Notes under the pieces: model-generated
Told to the model about the DNA's origin: nothing
What the model saw: the letters and a program-made list of their open reading frames with translations, nothing else
The model's database searches: none
NCBI RefSeq assembly: GCF_003172875.1
Contig: NZ_QGKM01000056.1
Location: forward strand, 1 to 64,000
DNA from: Leucothrix pacifica
GTDB taxonomy: Bacteria; Pseudomonadota; Gammaproteobacteria; Thiotrichales; Thiotrichaceae
DNA length: 64,000 nt
Direction of reading: 5' to 3'
In this document: positions 18,416 through 26,303 of the stretch, piece after piece
How positions within the stretch are numbered: position 1 is the first letter of the stretch
Layout: each line of letters opens with the position of its first letter
Translations under genes and position numbers: made by a program

Positions 18416-19486
18416 TTAGTTCACATCTGCAGCATACGCTGCATCAACCGCTTTCTCAGCCTTCTCAGCTTCTGATGACAACAGTGAGAACCACTTTTCA
18501 CCATCTTTTACGTTCTTCTGGAACCAAGTGTACACCGGTGCAGCTGCTGCTTTAAATGCCGCTTTATCTGCAGGTGTTGGCACATAAAGATTTCCGCCAG
18601 CCTTTTTGAAGTCAGCATAAGCCTGAATGGATTTACGCTTAGGTGACGCAAAAGTCGCCTGCTGTAGCGCGTCAAAACCGTCAACGATAACTTTACGGGT
18701 TTCCTCATCCATCTTCATGAAGCTCTCATTGCTCATGTACCACAATGCGCCCATGTAAGCGTGACCGTCTAATGTGACGTTCTTCAAACCAGCTTCCGGG
18801 AATTTCATCCCCATGATGTCAGTGATACCGTTCTTAGAACCTTCAACAACACCGGTCTGGAATGAGGTGAACAGCTCAGGCCATGGGATTGGAGTAGGGC
18901 TTGCGCCTAGTGCTTTAACCAATTCCTGAGGCAGGTCAGCCACAACGGTACGAATTTTCAGACCTTTCATGTCTTCCGGAGTCTTAACCACACGCTTCGT
19001 GTTGGCAAAGTTTCTCCAGCCACCAGTATTACCAATGGTCATCAGACGAATTTTATCATCAGAATCTTTCAGGATTGCTTTACGCATTTCACGTGTGAAG
19101 TCACCGCTTAGTACTTCTTCAGCAATACGATCATCACGCAGTATATACGGCAAGTCTAATACCTGAACGTAAGGGTACATGTTGGCAGCACCACCAGACG
19201 TAGAGATATAGATATCAACTGAACCATCTTCAACAGCCTGCAGACATTCCGTACCGTTTGCACAAAGTTGCGTACCGATAAATAACTCAACTTCAACTTT
19301 GCCATTAGAGCGAGACTCAACGAAATCTTTGAAAACCACTAAGCCATCGTAGTCTTCATCATTTTCGTTTGAGTTAGCAACCGCACGCAGTTTAAAGTCA
19401 GCTGCCTGAACGGAAGCCACACCCGCTCCAAACAACATAGACGCCCCGAGCACACTGGACAATAATAATTTTGTCGATTTCTTCAT
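18416..19486 (-). CDS. TRAP transporter solute-binding protein (DctP family)
   Basis: This is the periplasmic binding component of a tripartite ATP-independent transporter. The signal peptide ends at SVQAADF (about residue 28). Family marks are FKDFVESRSNGKVEVELF near 53, VEDGSVDIYIST near 85, and the conserved arginine region MKGLKIRTVVADLPQELVKA near 175, which in this family clamps the ligand's acidic group. Two cysteines, LCANGTEC near 73-80, could form a disulfide. It is the last gene of the DctQ-DctM-DctP run and lies downstream of the flavin oxygenase genes on the same strand. TRAP ligands are usually organic acids, including sulfonates; the actual ligand is unknown. Confidence 0.9.
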   Translation of the reverse strand: MKKSTKLLLSSVLGASMLFGAGVASVQAADFKLRAVANSNENDEDYDGLVVFKDFVESRSNGKVEVELFIGTQLCANGTECLQAVEDGSVDIYISTSGGAANMYPYVQVLDLPYILRDDRIAEEVLSGDFTREMRKAILKDSDDKIRLMTIGNTGGWRNFANTKRVVKTPEDMKGLKIRTVVADLPQELVKALGASPTPIPWPELFTSFQTGVVEGSKNGITDIMGMKFPEAGLKNVTLDGHAYMGALWYMSNESFMKMDEETRKVIVDGFDALQQATFASPKRKSIQAYADFKKAGGNLYVPTPADKAAFKAAAAPVYTWFQKNVKDGEKWFSLLSSEAEKAEKAVDAAYAADVN

Positions 19487-19524
19487 AATGATTAGCTCCT
19501 CTTAAGCTTTTTATAAAAACACAA

Positions 19525-20811
19525 TCAGGCCAGCCCTAACAGTCTAGGAATGGTCATTGATATTGCAGGAATGAAGGTGATTAAAAAGATCACCAAAATT
19601 TCAACAAACAGGAAGGGTAGGATCGCACGCGCAATCGTTTGTACTTTCTCGCCCGAAACACTGGAGGCGACAAACAACACCAGTCCCATGGGCGGTGTCG
19701 CCAAACCCACCGTAAGGTTAACACTCATGATCGTTGCAAAGTGAACCGGATCTACGCCTAATTTAATAAAAATCGGTGCCAGAATTGGGCCAAGAATAAT
19801 AATGGCAGGGCCTGCATCTAGAAACATTCCAACAATAAATAACAGAATGTTGATTAGGAACAACAGAATGAGTGCGTTCTCACTAAGTGATAATGTCCAC
19901 TCTGCCATCATTTCAGCTGCGTGAGACAAGCTTACAACTGTCTTAAAGGCGATTGCCGCACCGACCAATAATAAGACGACTGACGATGAGATAGCACTTC
20001 GTGTAAAGATGTCTGGTAGGTCACGGAAACGCACACTTCTGAGTACGAATAAGCTGATGACCATGGCATAGCCAACCGCAATCGCTGATGCCTCTGTGGG
20101 TGTAAATACCCCACTCAAAATACCGCCGAGAATGATTACAGGCGTCAGTAACGGGAAGAATGCCTTCCAGGTTGCTGTTACTTTCTCCCGAGGCGTTGAC
20201 TTGCGACCAGCGACCGGGAAGTCGTACCGCTTGGCCATCAGCGTTGTCATCCCCATCAGACCTAAGCCGACCAGAATACCCGGAACTACACCCGCAGCAA
20301 ATAAAGCCGCTACCGAGATTTCCATGGTGTAGGCATAGATAATCATAATGCCTGACGGTGGAATAATCGGGCCAATGACCGAGGAGGCGGCAGTGATCGC
20401 AGCGGCAAATTTACGGGAGTAGCCATTCTTTTCCATAGCTGGAATCAGCATAGAACCCAGCGCAGAGGTATCAGCCACAGCAGAGCCCGATAAGCCCGCA
20501 AACAACATACTAGATAGAATGTTGACGTGAGCAAGTCCACCCCGTACATGCCCGATCAGTGCCTGTGAGAAGGCAACCAGACGCATGGTGATGCCGCCTT
20601 GGTTCATCAGCTCACCGGCCAACATAAAGAAGGGGATTGCCATCAACGGGAAGGAGTCGATACCGTTGTAGATGTTGCGAAACAGCAAAGGAATGTCGCG
20701 ATCCATGCCTTCGACATAGAGCATGATGCCGGGGCCGGTCAGCATTGCAAAAAATACCGGCATACCGAGTAGCAGCAGTACTAAAAAGATAACGAGAAAG
20801 AATATTAACAT
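19525..20811 (-). CDS. TRAP transporter large permease (DctM family)
   Basis: This is the 428-residue inner-membrane transport subunit with roughly twelve hydrophobic segments. Characteristic stretches are PFFMLAGELMNQGGIT near residue 60, IIPPSGIMIIYAYTMEIS near 150, GVFTPTEASAIAVGYAM near 235, and MSVNLTVGLATPPMGLVLF near 363. It couples solute uptake to the sodium or proton gradient, working with DctQ and DctP. The start lies four bases after the DctQ stop, and dctP follows after 38 bases, so the three are one transcriptional unit. Confidence 0.94.
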   Translation of the reverse strand: MLIFFLVIFLVLLLLGMPVFFAMLTGPGIMLYVEGMDRDIPLLFRNIYNGIDSFPLMAIPFFMLAGELMNQGGITMRLVAFSQALIGHVRGGLAHVNILSSMLFAGLSGSAVADTSALGSMLIPAMEKNGYSRKFAAAITAASSVIGPIIPPSGIMIIYAYTMEISVAALFAAGVVPGILVGLGLMGMTTLMAKRYDFPVAGRKSTPREKVTATWKAFFPLLTPVIILGGILSGVFTPTEASAIAVGYAMVISLFVLRSVRFRDLPDIFTRSAISSSVVLLLVGAAIAFKTVVSLSHAAEMMAEWTLSLSENALILLFLINILLFIVGMFLDAGPAIIILGPILAPIFIKLGVDPVHFATIMSVNLTVGLATPPMGLVLFVASSVSGEKVQTIARAILPFLFVEILVIFLITFIPAISMTIPRLLGLA

Positions 20812-20815
20812 GTGA

Positions 20816-21367
20816 TTACTCCGCTACAGTCAATGATGGGCGCGGAGGCTCAGGATAATCATCAGGATCGCCGAAGGTGCGGCCAATCTCGCGGAGTAGC
20901 ATTTCTATATTGACTAGCAGCATTGATCCAAAGCAAACGGGCATTGCCAGATAAATCCAGGCACGTGATAAGTGGAATGAAGCGGCGCGTGTTCTAAAGC
21001 CACGTTGGAAAAATTCGATAGCAAGATAGAATAATTGGCACAGCACTACCAGAGCTAGTGCCAGTAAGAAGAGTTTTAACAGGCGCTGTAGCAAACCGGG
21101 TAGCATTTCACCGACCATATCGATTGCGACGAATGATCCCCAACGATAGCCAGAAGCAGCCACCAAGCCCATCATCCAGATCATTAATGCACGGGCCACT
21201 TCTTCAGGCCACGGTAGTGCGCTATCCAACACATAGCGGTAGAACACCTGCAGCAGAATAGTGCCGACCATTAATGCGACGAGTACCCATGCAATCGAGC
21301 GGCCGAATGCCAGCATGTAAGTGTTAAATGTTTCCAGTAGATGCAAAAACTTGCGCATAGCGGTCAT
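20816..21367 (-). CDS. TRAP transporter small permease (DctQ family)
   Basis: This 183-residue protein has four membrane spans (about residues 17-42, 55-73, 93-118 and 138-158), as usual for DctQ. The stretch VFYRYVLDSALPWPEEVARA with the Pro-Glu-Glu pair near residue 50 is a family signature. It holds the DctM permease in the membrane. The ATG at 21367 has only a weak AGG upstream, but it overlaps the stop codon of a tiny reading frame (21364-21390) that has a strong ribosome site. Translation may therefore be coupled to that leader. Confidence 0.9.
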   Translation of the reverse strand: MTAMRKFLHLLETFNTYMLAFGRSIAWVLVALMVGTILLQVFYRYVLDSALPWPEEVARALMIWMMGLVAASGYRWGSFVAIDMVGEMLPGLLQRLLKLFLLALALVVLCQLFYLAIEFFQRGFRTRAASFHLSRAWIYLAMPVCFGSMLLVNIEMLLREIGRTFGDPDDYPEPPRPSLTVAE

Positions 21368-21390
21368 TGTATTGAAACCTGTTCTTGCAT
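21364..21390 (-). CDS. Eight-codon leader frame coupled to dctQ
   Basis: An ATG at 21390 is preceded at six bases by GGAGGA (21397-21402), the best ribosome site in this stretch. It opens a frame of eight codons (MQEQVSIQ) whose TGA overlaps the dctQ ATG as ATGA. This layout suggests translational coupling. It could also mean that ribosomes load here and simply re-start at dctQ. The peptide itself need not be functional. Confidence 0.45.
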   Translation of the reverse strand: MQEQVSIQ

Positions 21391-21471
21391 TGATCTTCCT
21401 CCATTGTCACTGCATGGCCACTAGCGACTAGCTAGTTGTCGATAGCGGCATACAGAGTTTGTGCCTGAACG

Positions 21472-21497
21472 GATCTGTTGATGTAAACCAACAAATC
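21472..21497. promoter_or_regulatory. Imperfect inverted repeat upstream of dctQ
   Basis: GATCTGTTG (21472-21480) and CAACAAATC (21489-21497) form 9-base arms with one mismatch around an 8-base spacer. It sits in the gap between the flavin reductase gene and dctQ and could be an operator or an mRNA hairpin. No T-run follows. Confidence 0.3.
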
Positions 21498-21514
21498 ACA
21501 GCATCAAGCATGTT

Positions 21515-21994
21515 CTACGCGACGTTTTGCAATTGCACAACACCAAACTGGCTGCGTTCAAAGACGAGTCCACTGCCATCATGCCTGCTGAAGTCACGAA
21601 TATTCGACAATAAAATATCGTGATCACCAGCTTCAATCACCTGATGCAAGTCACAGTCAAACCAGGCGACACACTCAGGAATCAACAGACGACCGCTAGG
21701 CGCACGCAATGTTTCTACAGCAGCGAAACGTTCTTCCTGCGCTCCACGTGTAAAGTGCATAGCTAATTCGCTTTGCTTAGCCGACAACACGCTGACGGTA
21801 TAACCATCACTGTTATGAAAGGCTTCGATACAACCGGAATTTTTCTGAATATTCCAAAGTGCCATCGCCGGATCAAGCGAAACCGCATTGAAAGAGGAGC
21901 AGGTCATACCGTAGTCCTGTCCCTTATAGTGTGTAGTGATAATGGTAACGCCGGTTGCAAAGCAACCTAAGGCATCACGAAGCTCCCGACTCAT
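21515..21994 (-). CDS. Flavin reductase (HpaC-like, FMN-binding split barrel)
   Basis: This 159-residue enzyme uses NAD(P)H to reduce FMN or FAD and would supply reduced flavin to the monooxygenase encoded two genes upstream. Family marks are LRDALGCFATGVTIITT at the N-terminus, GMTCSSFNAVSLDPAMALW near residue 28, and the GDHDILL motif near 122. The start overlaps the aldo/keto reductase stop by four bases (ATGA), so it is cotranslated with the two-gene block upstream. The pairing with an SsuD-like oxygenase matches the two-component flavin systems SsuE/SsuD and SmoA/SmoC. Confidence 0.88.
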   Translation of the reverse strand: MSRELRDALGCFATGVTIITTHYKGQDYGMTCSSFNAVSLDPAMALWNIQKNSGCIEAFHNSDGYTVSVLSAKQSELAMHFTRGAQEERFAAVETLRAPSGRLLIPECVAWFDCDLHQVIEAGDHDILLSNIRDFSRHDGSGLVFERSQFGVVQLQNVA

Positions 21995-22893
21995 GCAACC
22001 TCCTCACCCATTGCTGCGGTCAATAACTCAAACCAGGTTTGGCGATCAATCTCGACGTCCATGGCTTTTGACAATGTTTTAATGCGCTCCAGATTATTAG
22101 TACCAACAATCGGTAAAATATTGGAAGGATGAGCCAGCAACCAAGCCACTGCTACGTGATCAATTCCACAGTTCTGCTGATCAGCAATTCGCTCCATCAC
22201 AGGTCGTAAACGCTGAGCATCGGCGTCATCACCGAAAATACGGCCACCTGCCAAAGGAGACCATGCCATTGCATTGAGGTTTAAGGTTTCCAAATGCGCC
22301 AGTGAGCCGTCAGTAAACGCATCGCGCTCTAACAAACTCATCTCGATTTGATTGGTCACCAAGGTGTTTTCCATGCGACTTTGCAGTAACTCCCAATCCC
22401 AAGATTTGAAGTTTGATACACCGGCAGCCAAAATTTTTCCTTCATCGATCAAGGCATCCAGTGTTGCACCAGTCGCTGTCGCATCCATAAATGGGTCAGG
22501 GCGATGAATCAACAATAAATCGAGCACCTCTGTATTCAGATTGCGCAGGCTATTTTCCACCGACATGCGGATATATTCAGGGCTGGTGTCATAATATTTA
22601 ACACGTCGCTCCGGATATTTACTGGTAGGAATCGCAATGTCACATTTACTGATCAGCTGCATTTGATCACGCAGACTACTGTCTTGTGCTAAGGCTTCGC
22701 CAAATAGCTTTTCACAGGCATATTCACCATAGATATCGGCATGGTCAAAGGTGGTAATCCCTTGCTCCAGACAGGCGTCAATTTTCGCACGTACATGAGA
22801 AAGGCTGGTGTTTTCATCATCAGCCAGTCGCCATGCGCCATAAATGAGTCGGCTAAAGGCGGGAAGTGAATTGCTGAGTTGAATCATGTCCAT
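21991..22893 (-). CDS. Aldo/keto reductase (YdhF-like)
   Basis: This is an NAD(P)H-dependent oxidoreductase of 300 residues. The start chosen is the ATG at 22893, which overlaps the oxygenase stop as TAATG; the open frame extends further upstream but without reason. The catalytic tetrad of the superfamily is visible: Asp and Tyr in FDHADIYGEYACEKLFGEA, Lys in LISKCDIA, and His in LLLIHRPDPFMD. The C-terminal NADPH-binding part carries LPIVGTNNLERIKTL. It resembles E. coli YdhF. By context it would reduce an aldehyde released by the flavin oxygenase, as SmoB does for 6-oxo-glucose in the Agrobacterium sulfoquinovose pathway; that substrate is inference. Confidence 0.85.
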   Translation of the reverse strand: MDMIQLSNSLPAFSRLIYGAWRLADDENTSLSHVRAKIDACLEQGITTFDHADIYGEYACEKLFGEALAQDSSLRDQMQLISKCDIAIPTSKYPERRVKYYDTSPEYIRMSVENSLRNLNTEVLDLLLIHRPDPFMDATATGATLDALIDEGKILAAGVSNFKSWDWELLQSRMENTLVTNQIEMSLLERDAFTDGSLAHLETLNLNAMAWSPLAGGRIFGDDADAQRLRPVMERIADQQNCGIDHVAVAWLLAHPSNILPIVGTNNLERIKTLSKAMDVEIDRQTWFELLTAAMGEEVA

Positions 22894-24050
22894 TATTTTC
22901 GTTCTCCAATGCCCAGAGGTGTTGCCGGTGTGGATGCTGGTACACGACCATAGGCCTCCGGCAGTGAGCAAGTTTCTAAGTGTGGTAAAACCTTTTCGCC
23001 AAAGATTTCACATTCGTCTTTGTGTGGGTAACCCGAGAAAATAAAGGCTCGCATTCCCATTTTTTTGTAGCGTTCAATTTTTGATAACACTTGATCTACG
23101 CTGCCCACTAATGCGGCACCGCAGCCAGAACGGGCGCGTCCGACGCCAGTCCATAAATTTGGTTCGGTATAGCCTTCTTCGCTCGCCGCTTTTCGCTGTT
23201 CGGCCTGCAAGGCGACACCCAAGCTTTTGGCATCCAGTGCGCGCTCACGAATCGCAGTCCCTTGATCATCATCCAGTTGTGACACTAAATGCTCTGCATA
23301 TTCTCGCGCTTCAGCCTCGGTGTCACGCACTATCATGTGTACGCGCAAACCATAATCTAGTGTGCGACCATGTGCAGCAGCGCGTTCGGCAACGGCTTTC
23401 ATGCGCTCTTCAAGCTTATCTTCGGTCTCAGGCCACATGAGATACACATCACAGAATTGTCCGCAAAGCTCCAAAGCATCCGGAGAGTAGCCACCAAAAT
23501 AGAGCAGTGGGCCACCGTTTTGTTGATAGGGACGTACCGGATCGGTATTGAGCCCTTTCAGCTGATAGATCTCGCCCTCATAGTTAATTTCATCCTGAGT
23601 CCATGCCTGACGCAAAATCTCAACCACTTCACGTGAGCGTTGGTAGCGGTAAGGACTTGGTGAGTCTTCACCCGGGAAGTTGGAGGAGATCACATTGAGT
23701 GTCAAACGACCTTTCATAATATGATCAAGCGTTGCAGCAGTGCGTGCCAGCATAACCGGATGCAATTCACCGCAACGAATCGCGGCTAACAAGTTCATCT
23801 GGCTGGTCAGTGGAGCGACCGCTGAAGCGAATGTTAGGGTGTCTTGTCCAACCTGATAGGAGGAGGGGCACAGCATGTTTCTAAAACCTAAACGATCAGC
23901 GGTGAGGGCGATATCACGGGTGTTTTCCCAACTGGAGCGTAAATCGCCGTCGGGAACACCTAACAGACGGAAGTCATCACTACATAATGGCGCAAACCAA
24001 GAGACTTCGGCTGCTGTTAAGTCTTCACTATAAACAGGTACTACACTCAT
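22893..24050 (-). CDS. SsuD-like flavin-dependent monooxygenase
   Basis: This is a luciferase-like monooxygenase of about 385 residues. I chose the ATG at 24050, eight bases after GGAGG; an ATG two codons upstream at 24056 sits too close to that site. The sequence follows alkanesulfonate monooxygenase SsuD along its length: ADRLGFRNMLCPSSYQVG, RTAATLDHIMKGRLTLNVIS, QPYP-like VRPYQQNGGPLLYFGGYSPD, LISHLDD-like LVSQLDDDQG, PNLWTGVGRARSGCGAALVG, and the ending IFSGYPHKDE. SsuD-type enzymes use reduced FMN and O2 to cleave C-S bonds, giving sulfite and an aldehyde. The downstream reductase and flavin reductase fit that chemistry. The natural substrate is not shown by the sequence. Confidence 0.85.
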   Translation of the reverse strand: MSVVPVYSEDLTAAEVSWFAPLCSDDFRLLGVPDGDLRSSWENTRDIALTADRLGFRNMLCPSSYQVGQDTLTFASAVAPLTSQMNLLAAIRCGELHPVMLARTAATLDHIMKGRLTLNVISSNFPGEDSPSPYRYQRSREVVEILRQAWTQDEINYEGEIYQLKGLNTDPVRPYQQNGGPLLYFGGYSPDALELCGQFCDVYLMWPETEDKLEERMKAVAERAAAHGRTLDYGLRVHMIVRDTEAEAREYAEHLVSQLDDDQGTAIRERALDAKSLGVALQAEQRKAASEEGYTEPNLWTGVGRARSGCGAALVGSVDQVLSKIERYKKMGMRAFIFSGYPHKDECEIFGEKVLPHLETCSLPEAYGRVPASTPATPLGIGERK

Positions 24051-24090
24051 TGACATTTCCTCCGGAGTTGAACCGTTTGTTATGTTTTGG

Positions 24091-24143
24091 ATATTAAATC
24101 AATTGTGAATGAATTGACAAGATAATTATATGAATAGTATAGG
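24091..24143. promoter_or_regulatory. Divergent overlapping promoters, oxygenase operon and gntR
   Basis: On the plus strand TTGACA (24114-24119) is followed after 18 bases by TATAGG (24138-24143), pointing to gntR. On the minus strand TTGTCA (24115-24120) is followed after 18 bases by TAATAT (24091-24096), pointing to the oxygenase gene. The two -35 elements overlap, so a regulator bound here would affect both. This is by consensus matching only. Confidence 0.5.
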
Positions 24144-24199
24144 AATTGTTATGAGACTAAGGCATCATAGGCTTTCGTTAGTGGCCATGAAGACGAAAC

Positions 24200-24919
24200 A
24201 TGAGTGCGAATAAAACATCAAACCGACTCCCTTTATACCTGCAAATCAGTGAGTTATTGCATCGAGAAATCGGTGCCGGGCACTGGGTGCCGGGAGAACG
24301 TCTGCCGACTGAAGCACAGCTGGCGAAAGATCTTGATGTGGCGGTTGGCACTTTGCGCAAAGCGTTGGACTCGCTGGAAAAGGATGGACTATTAGAACGC
24401 CGACAAGGCTCTGGTACTTATGTGAAAATGCCACCGGAAGGAGGCGCGATTTATCAGTTCTTTCGTTTGGAATTACTCAATGGCGGTGGAATGCCGAATG
24501 CCAAAACGCTGTCAGTGACGCGTATGGCAGATCCCTTTGTTGCAAAGCAATTAGGACGGAGTGATCCTGAGCGATTGTTATGGCGTGTCAGACGCCTGAG
24601 AAATTTAAACCAACAACCGATTGCAGCCGAAGAGATCTGGTTTGACGGACGACATGCTGAAGCGTTGTCGGCGGAGGATATGCATGAGTCTTTATATATG
24701 CATTACCGTGAGTCGTTTAACTTTTGGGTGACTCATGTGACTGATGAAATTAGTTGTCAGCAAGCACCAGCATGGGCCAGCGAATTATTAGGCTTGCCCG
24801 AACCATCGGTATTAGGTTGGATCAGCAGGCAAGCTTGGGCGAATAATGGCAAGGTTGAGGAGTTTTCTCAGACTTGGTTTGATCCGGTGGTGAGCCGTTA
24901 TATGGCGCGCTGGTCATGA
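24200..24919 (+). CDS. GntR family regulator, HutC/UTRA type
   Basis: This 239-residue regulator has an N-terminal winged helix (about residues 8-75) with LPLYLQISELLHREIGAGHW, GERLPTEAQLAKDLDVAVGT and DGLLERRQGSGTYV, typical of GntR. The C-terminal UTRA ligand domain (about 90-235) shows the usual pattern, for example RVRRLRNLNQQPIAAEEIWF. It is divergent from the oxygenase operon and faces the Gfo/Idh/MocA gene, so it probably controls both sides in response to the pathway substrate or product. The effector is unknown. Confidence 0.92.
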   Translation: MSANKTSNRLPLYLQISELLHREIGAGHWVPGERLPTEAQLAKDLDVAVGTLRKALDSLEKDGLLERRQGSGTYVKMPPEGGAIYQFFRLELLNGGGMPNAKTLSVTRMADPFVAKQLGRSDPERLLWRVRRLRNLNQQPIAAEEIWFDGRHAEALSAEDMHESLYMHYRESFNFWVTHVTDEISCQQAPAWASELLGLPEPSVLGWISRQAWANNGKVEEFSQTWFDPVVSRYMARWS

Positions 24920-24948
24920 GTAGAAAGCTCAGTGATCAATGGATGATC

Positions 24949-25002
24949 AGGTATTCACTTCACTTTCTCTCCGCAGTGTTAGCGGGTACGGAGTGAATAC
25001 CT
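24949..25002 (+). promoter_or_regulatory. Long inverted repeat between gntR and the Gfo/Idh/MocA gene
   Basis: AGGTATTCACT (24949-24959) and AGTGAATACCT (24992-25002) are perfect 11-base arms around a 32-base spacer, which itself contains short complementary pieces (CTCCG and CGGAG). It could end gntR transcripts, fold in the leader of the next gene, or be an operator. No T-run follows directly. Confidence 0.5.
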
Positions 25003-25078
25003 AATTATCCAAGTGACAATGGATTGTGACTGGGTCGATTGAAGATAGCTTTAAACACACACTTAGGAAGAAATCATA

Positions 25079-26206
25079 ATGAGTAAGACATTACGTTACG
25101 GCATTCTTGGCTGCGGCATGATGGGCAAGGAACACATTCGCAATATTGCTTTAATCGACGGTGCGAGTGTGACCGCTGTGGCAGACCCTGATGGGGCGAT
25201 GCAGACTGAGAATCAGGCAATGCTGCCGGAGGCGCGGTTTTGTCATGATTTAGATGAGTTACTATCGGTAGACGACTTTGATGCTTTGTTGATTGCCAGT
25301 CCCAATTATCAACATGCAGAGCAGTTGTTGACGGTTTTTGAACGAACGCAATTACCGATTCTGGTAGAGAAACCTATTTGCACCACGATTGAAGATGTGG
25401 CTCGTGTTCGGGAAGCTGCTGCAGCGCATCCGGCCCCCATCTGGGTAGCGATGGAGTACCGTTATATGCCAGCGATTACGCAGTTTGTGAAACAGGTGCG
25501 TGATGGTGATATCGGGCCATTACAGATGGCAACGATATGTGAGCATCGCTTCCCGTTTCTGGAAAAAGTGGGTGACTGGAATCGCTTTAACCGCAACTCC
25601 GGCGGCACCTTGGTGGAAAAATGCTGCCATTTCTTTGATCTGATGCGTTTGCTGACGCAAGACGAAGCCGTGCGTGTGATGGCCTCGGGGGCGGCTGATC
25701 ATAATCATCAGGACGAGACTTATGAGGGTGAAACACCGGATATTATTGATAACGCTTTTGTCATCGTAGACTTTGCCTCTGGCAAACGTGCCATGCTGGA
25801 ACTGAATATGTTTGCGGAAGGTTCGCGTTTCCAGGAGCGCATTACCGCGATTGGGCCAAAAGCTAAATTGGAATGCTTGCTACCTGGGCCAGGACGTTTT
25901 TGGCCTGAAGAAACCTTAGGACCAGCGCCTGTCTCTCAGGTGATTGTTAGTCCTCGTGAGCCGAAAGGGCCGATTGAGTCTGAGATTCCGGTAGATCCCA
26001 CAATATTGGAAGCTGGGGATCATAACGGATCGACTTACTATCAGCATGTTGGATTTTATAAGGCAGTGACTGAAGGTGCTGAGGTTGAAGTGACGGTTGA
26101 AGATGGGCTTAAAGCAGTGGTCATTGGTATGGCGGCGCAGGAGTCTATTCGTTCGGGTAGGGCGGTTGAGATTGTTGATGGTGGTTTTGGCTTTAATGCG
26201 GTTTGA
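25079..26206 (+). CDS. Gfo/Idh/MocA family oxidoreductase
   Basis: This is an NAD(P)-dependent sugar-type oxidoreductase of 375 residues. The Rossmann motif is GILGCGMMGKEHIRN at residues 8-22, the EKP signature appears as LVEKPI near 97, and the C-terminal substrate domain has GGTLVEKCCHFFDLMR near 178 with the conserved His. The ribosome site AGGAAG precedes the ATG. It lies between the GntR gene and an MFS gene. The superfamily includes sugar dehydrogenases and also NAD-dependent glycosidases, among them the sulfoquinovosidases of GH188. Given the SsuD-like oxygenase next door a sulfosugar role is worth testing, but I cannot assign it by reading. Confidence 0.88.
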   Translation: MSKTLRYGILGCGMMGKEHIRNIALIDGASVTAVADPDGAMQTENQAMLPEARFCHDLDELLSVDDFDALLIASPNYQHAEQLLTVFERTQLPILVEKPICTTIEDVARVREAAAAHPAPIWVAMEYRYMPAITQFVKQVRDGDIGPLQMATICEHRFPFLEKVGDWNRFNRNSGGTLVEKCCHFFDLMRLLTQDEAVRVMASGAADHNHQDETYEGETPDIIDNAFVIVDFASGKRAMLELNMFAEGSRFQERITAIGPKAKLECLLPGPGRFWPEETLGPAPVSQVIVSPREPKGPIESEIPVDPTILEAGDHNGSTYYQHVGFYKAVTEGAEVEVTVEDGLKAVVIGMAAQESIRSGRAVEIVDGGFGFNAV

Positions 26207-26303
26207 TTTGTTTCGAAAGCACCTAAAAGTCTTTACACTGCTTAACTTCAAAGTGTGTCGGTCTTGATCGGCATACTTCCCATTTCTGTTGAGCATCGAG
26301 TTA

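Noticed and set aside
22894-22971. Upstream extension of the aldo/keto reductase by 26 codons
   Set aside because: The extension overlaps the oxygenase coding end and has no family match; the TAATG junction at 22893 explains the start.
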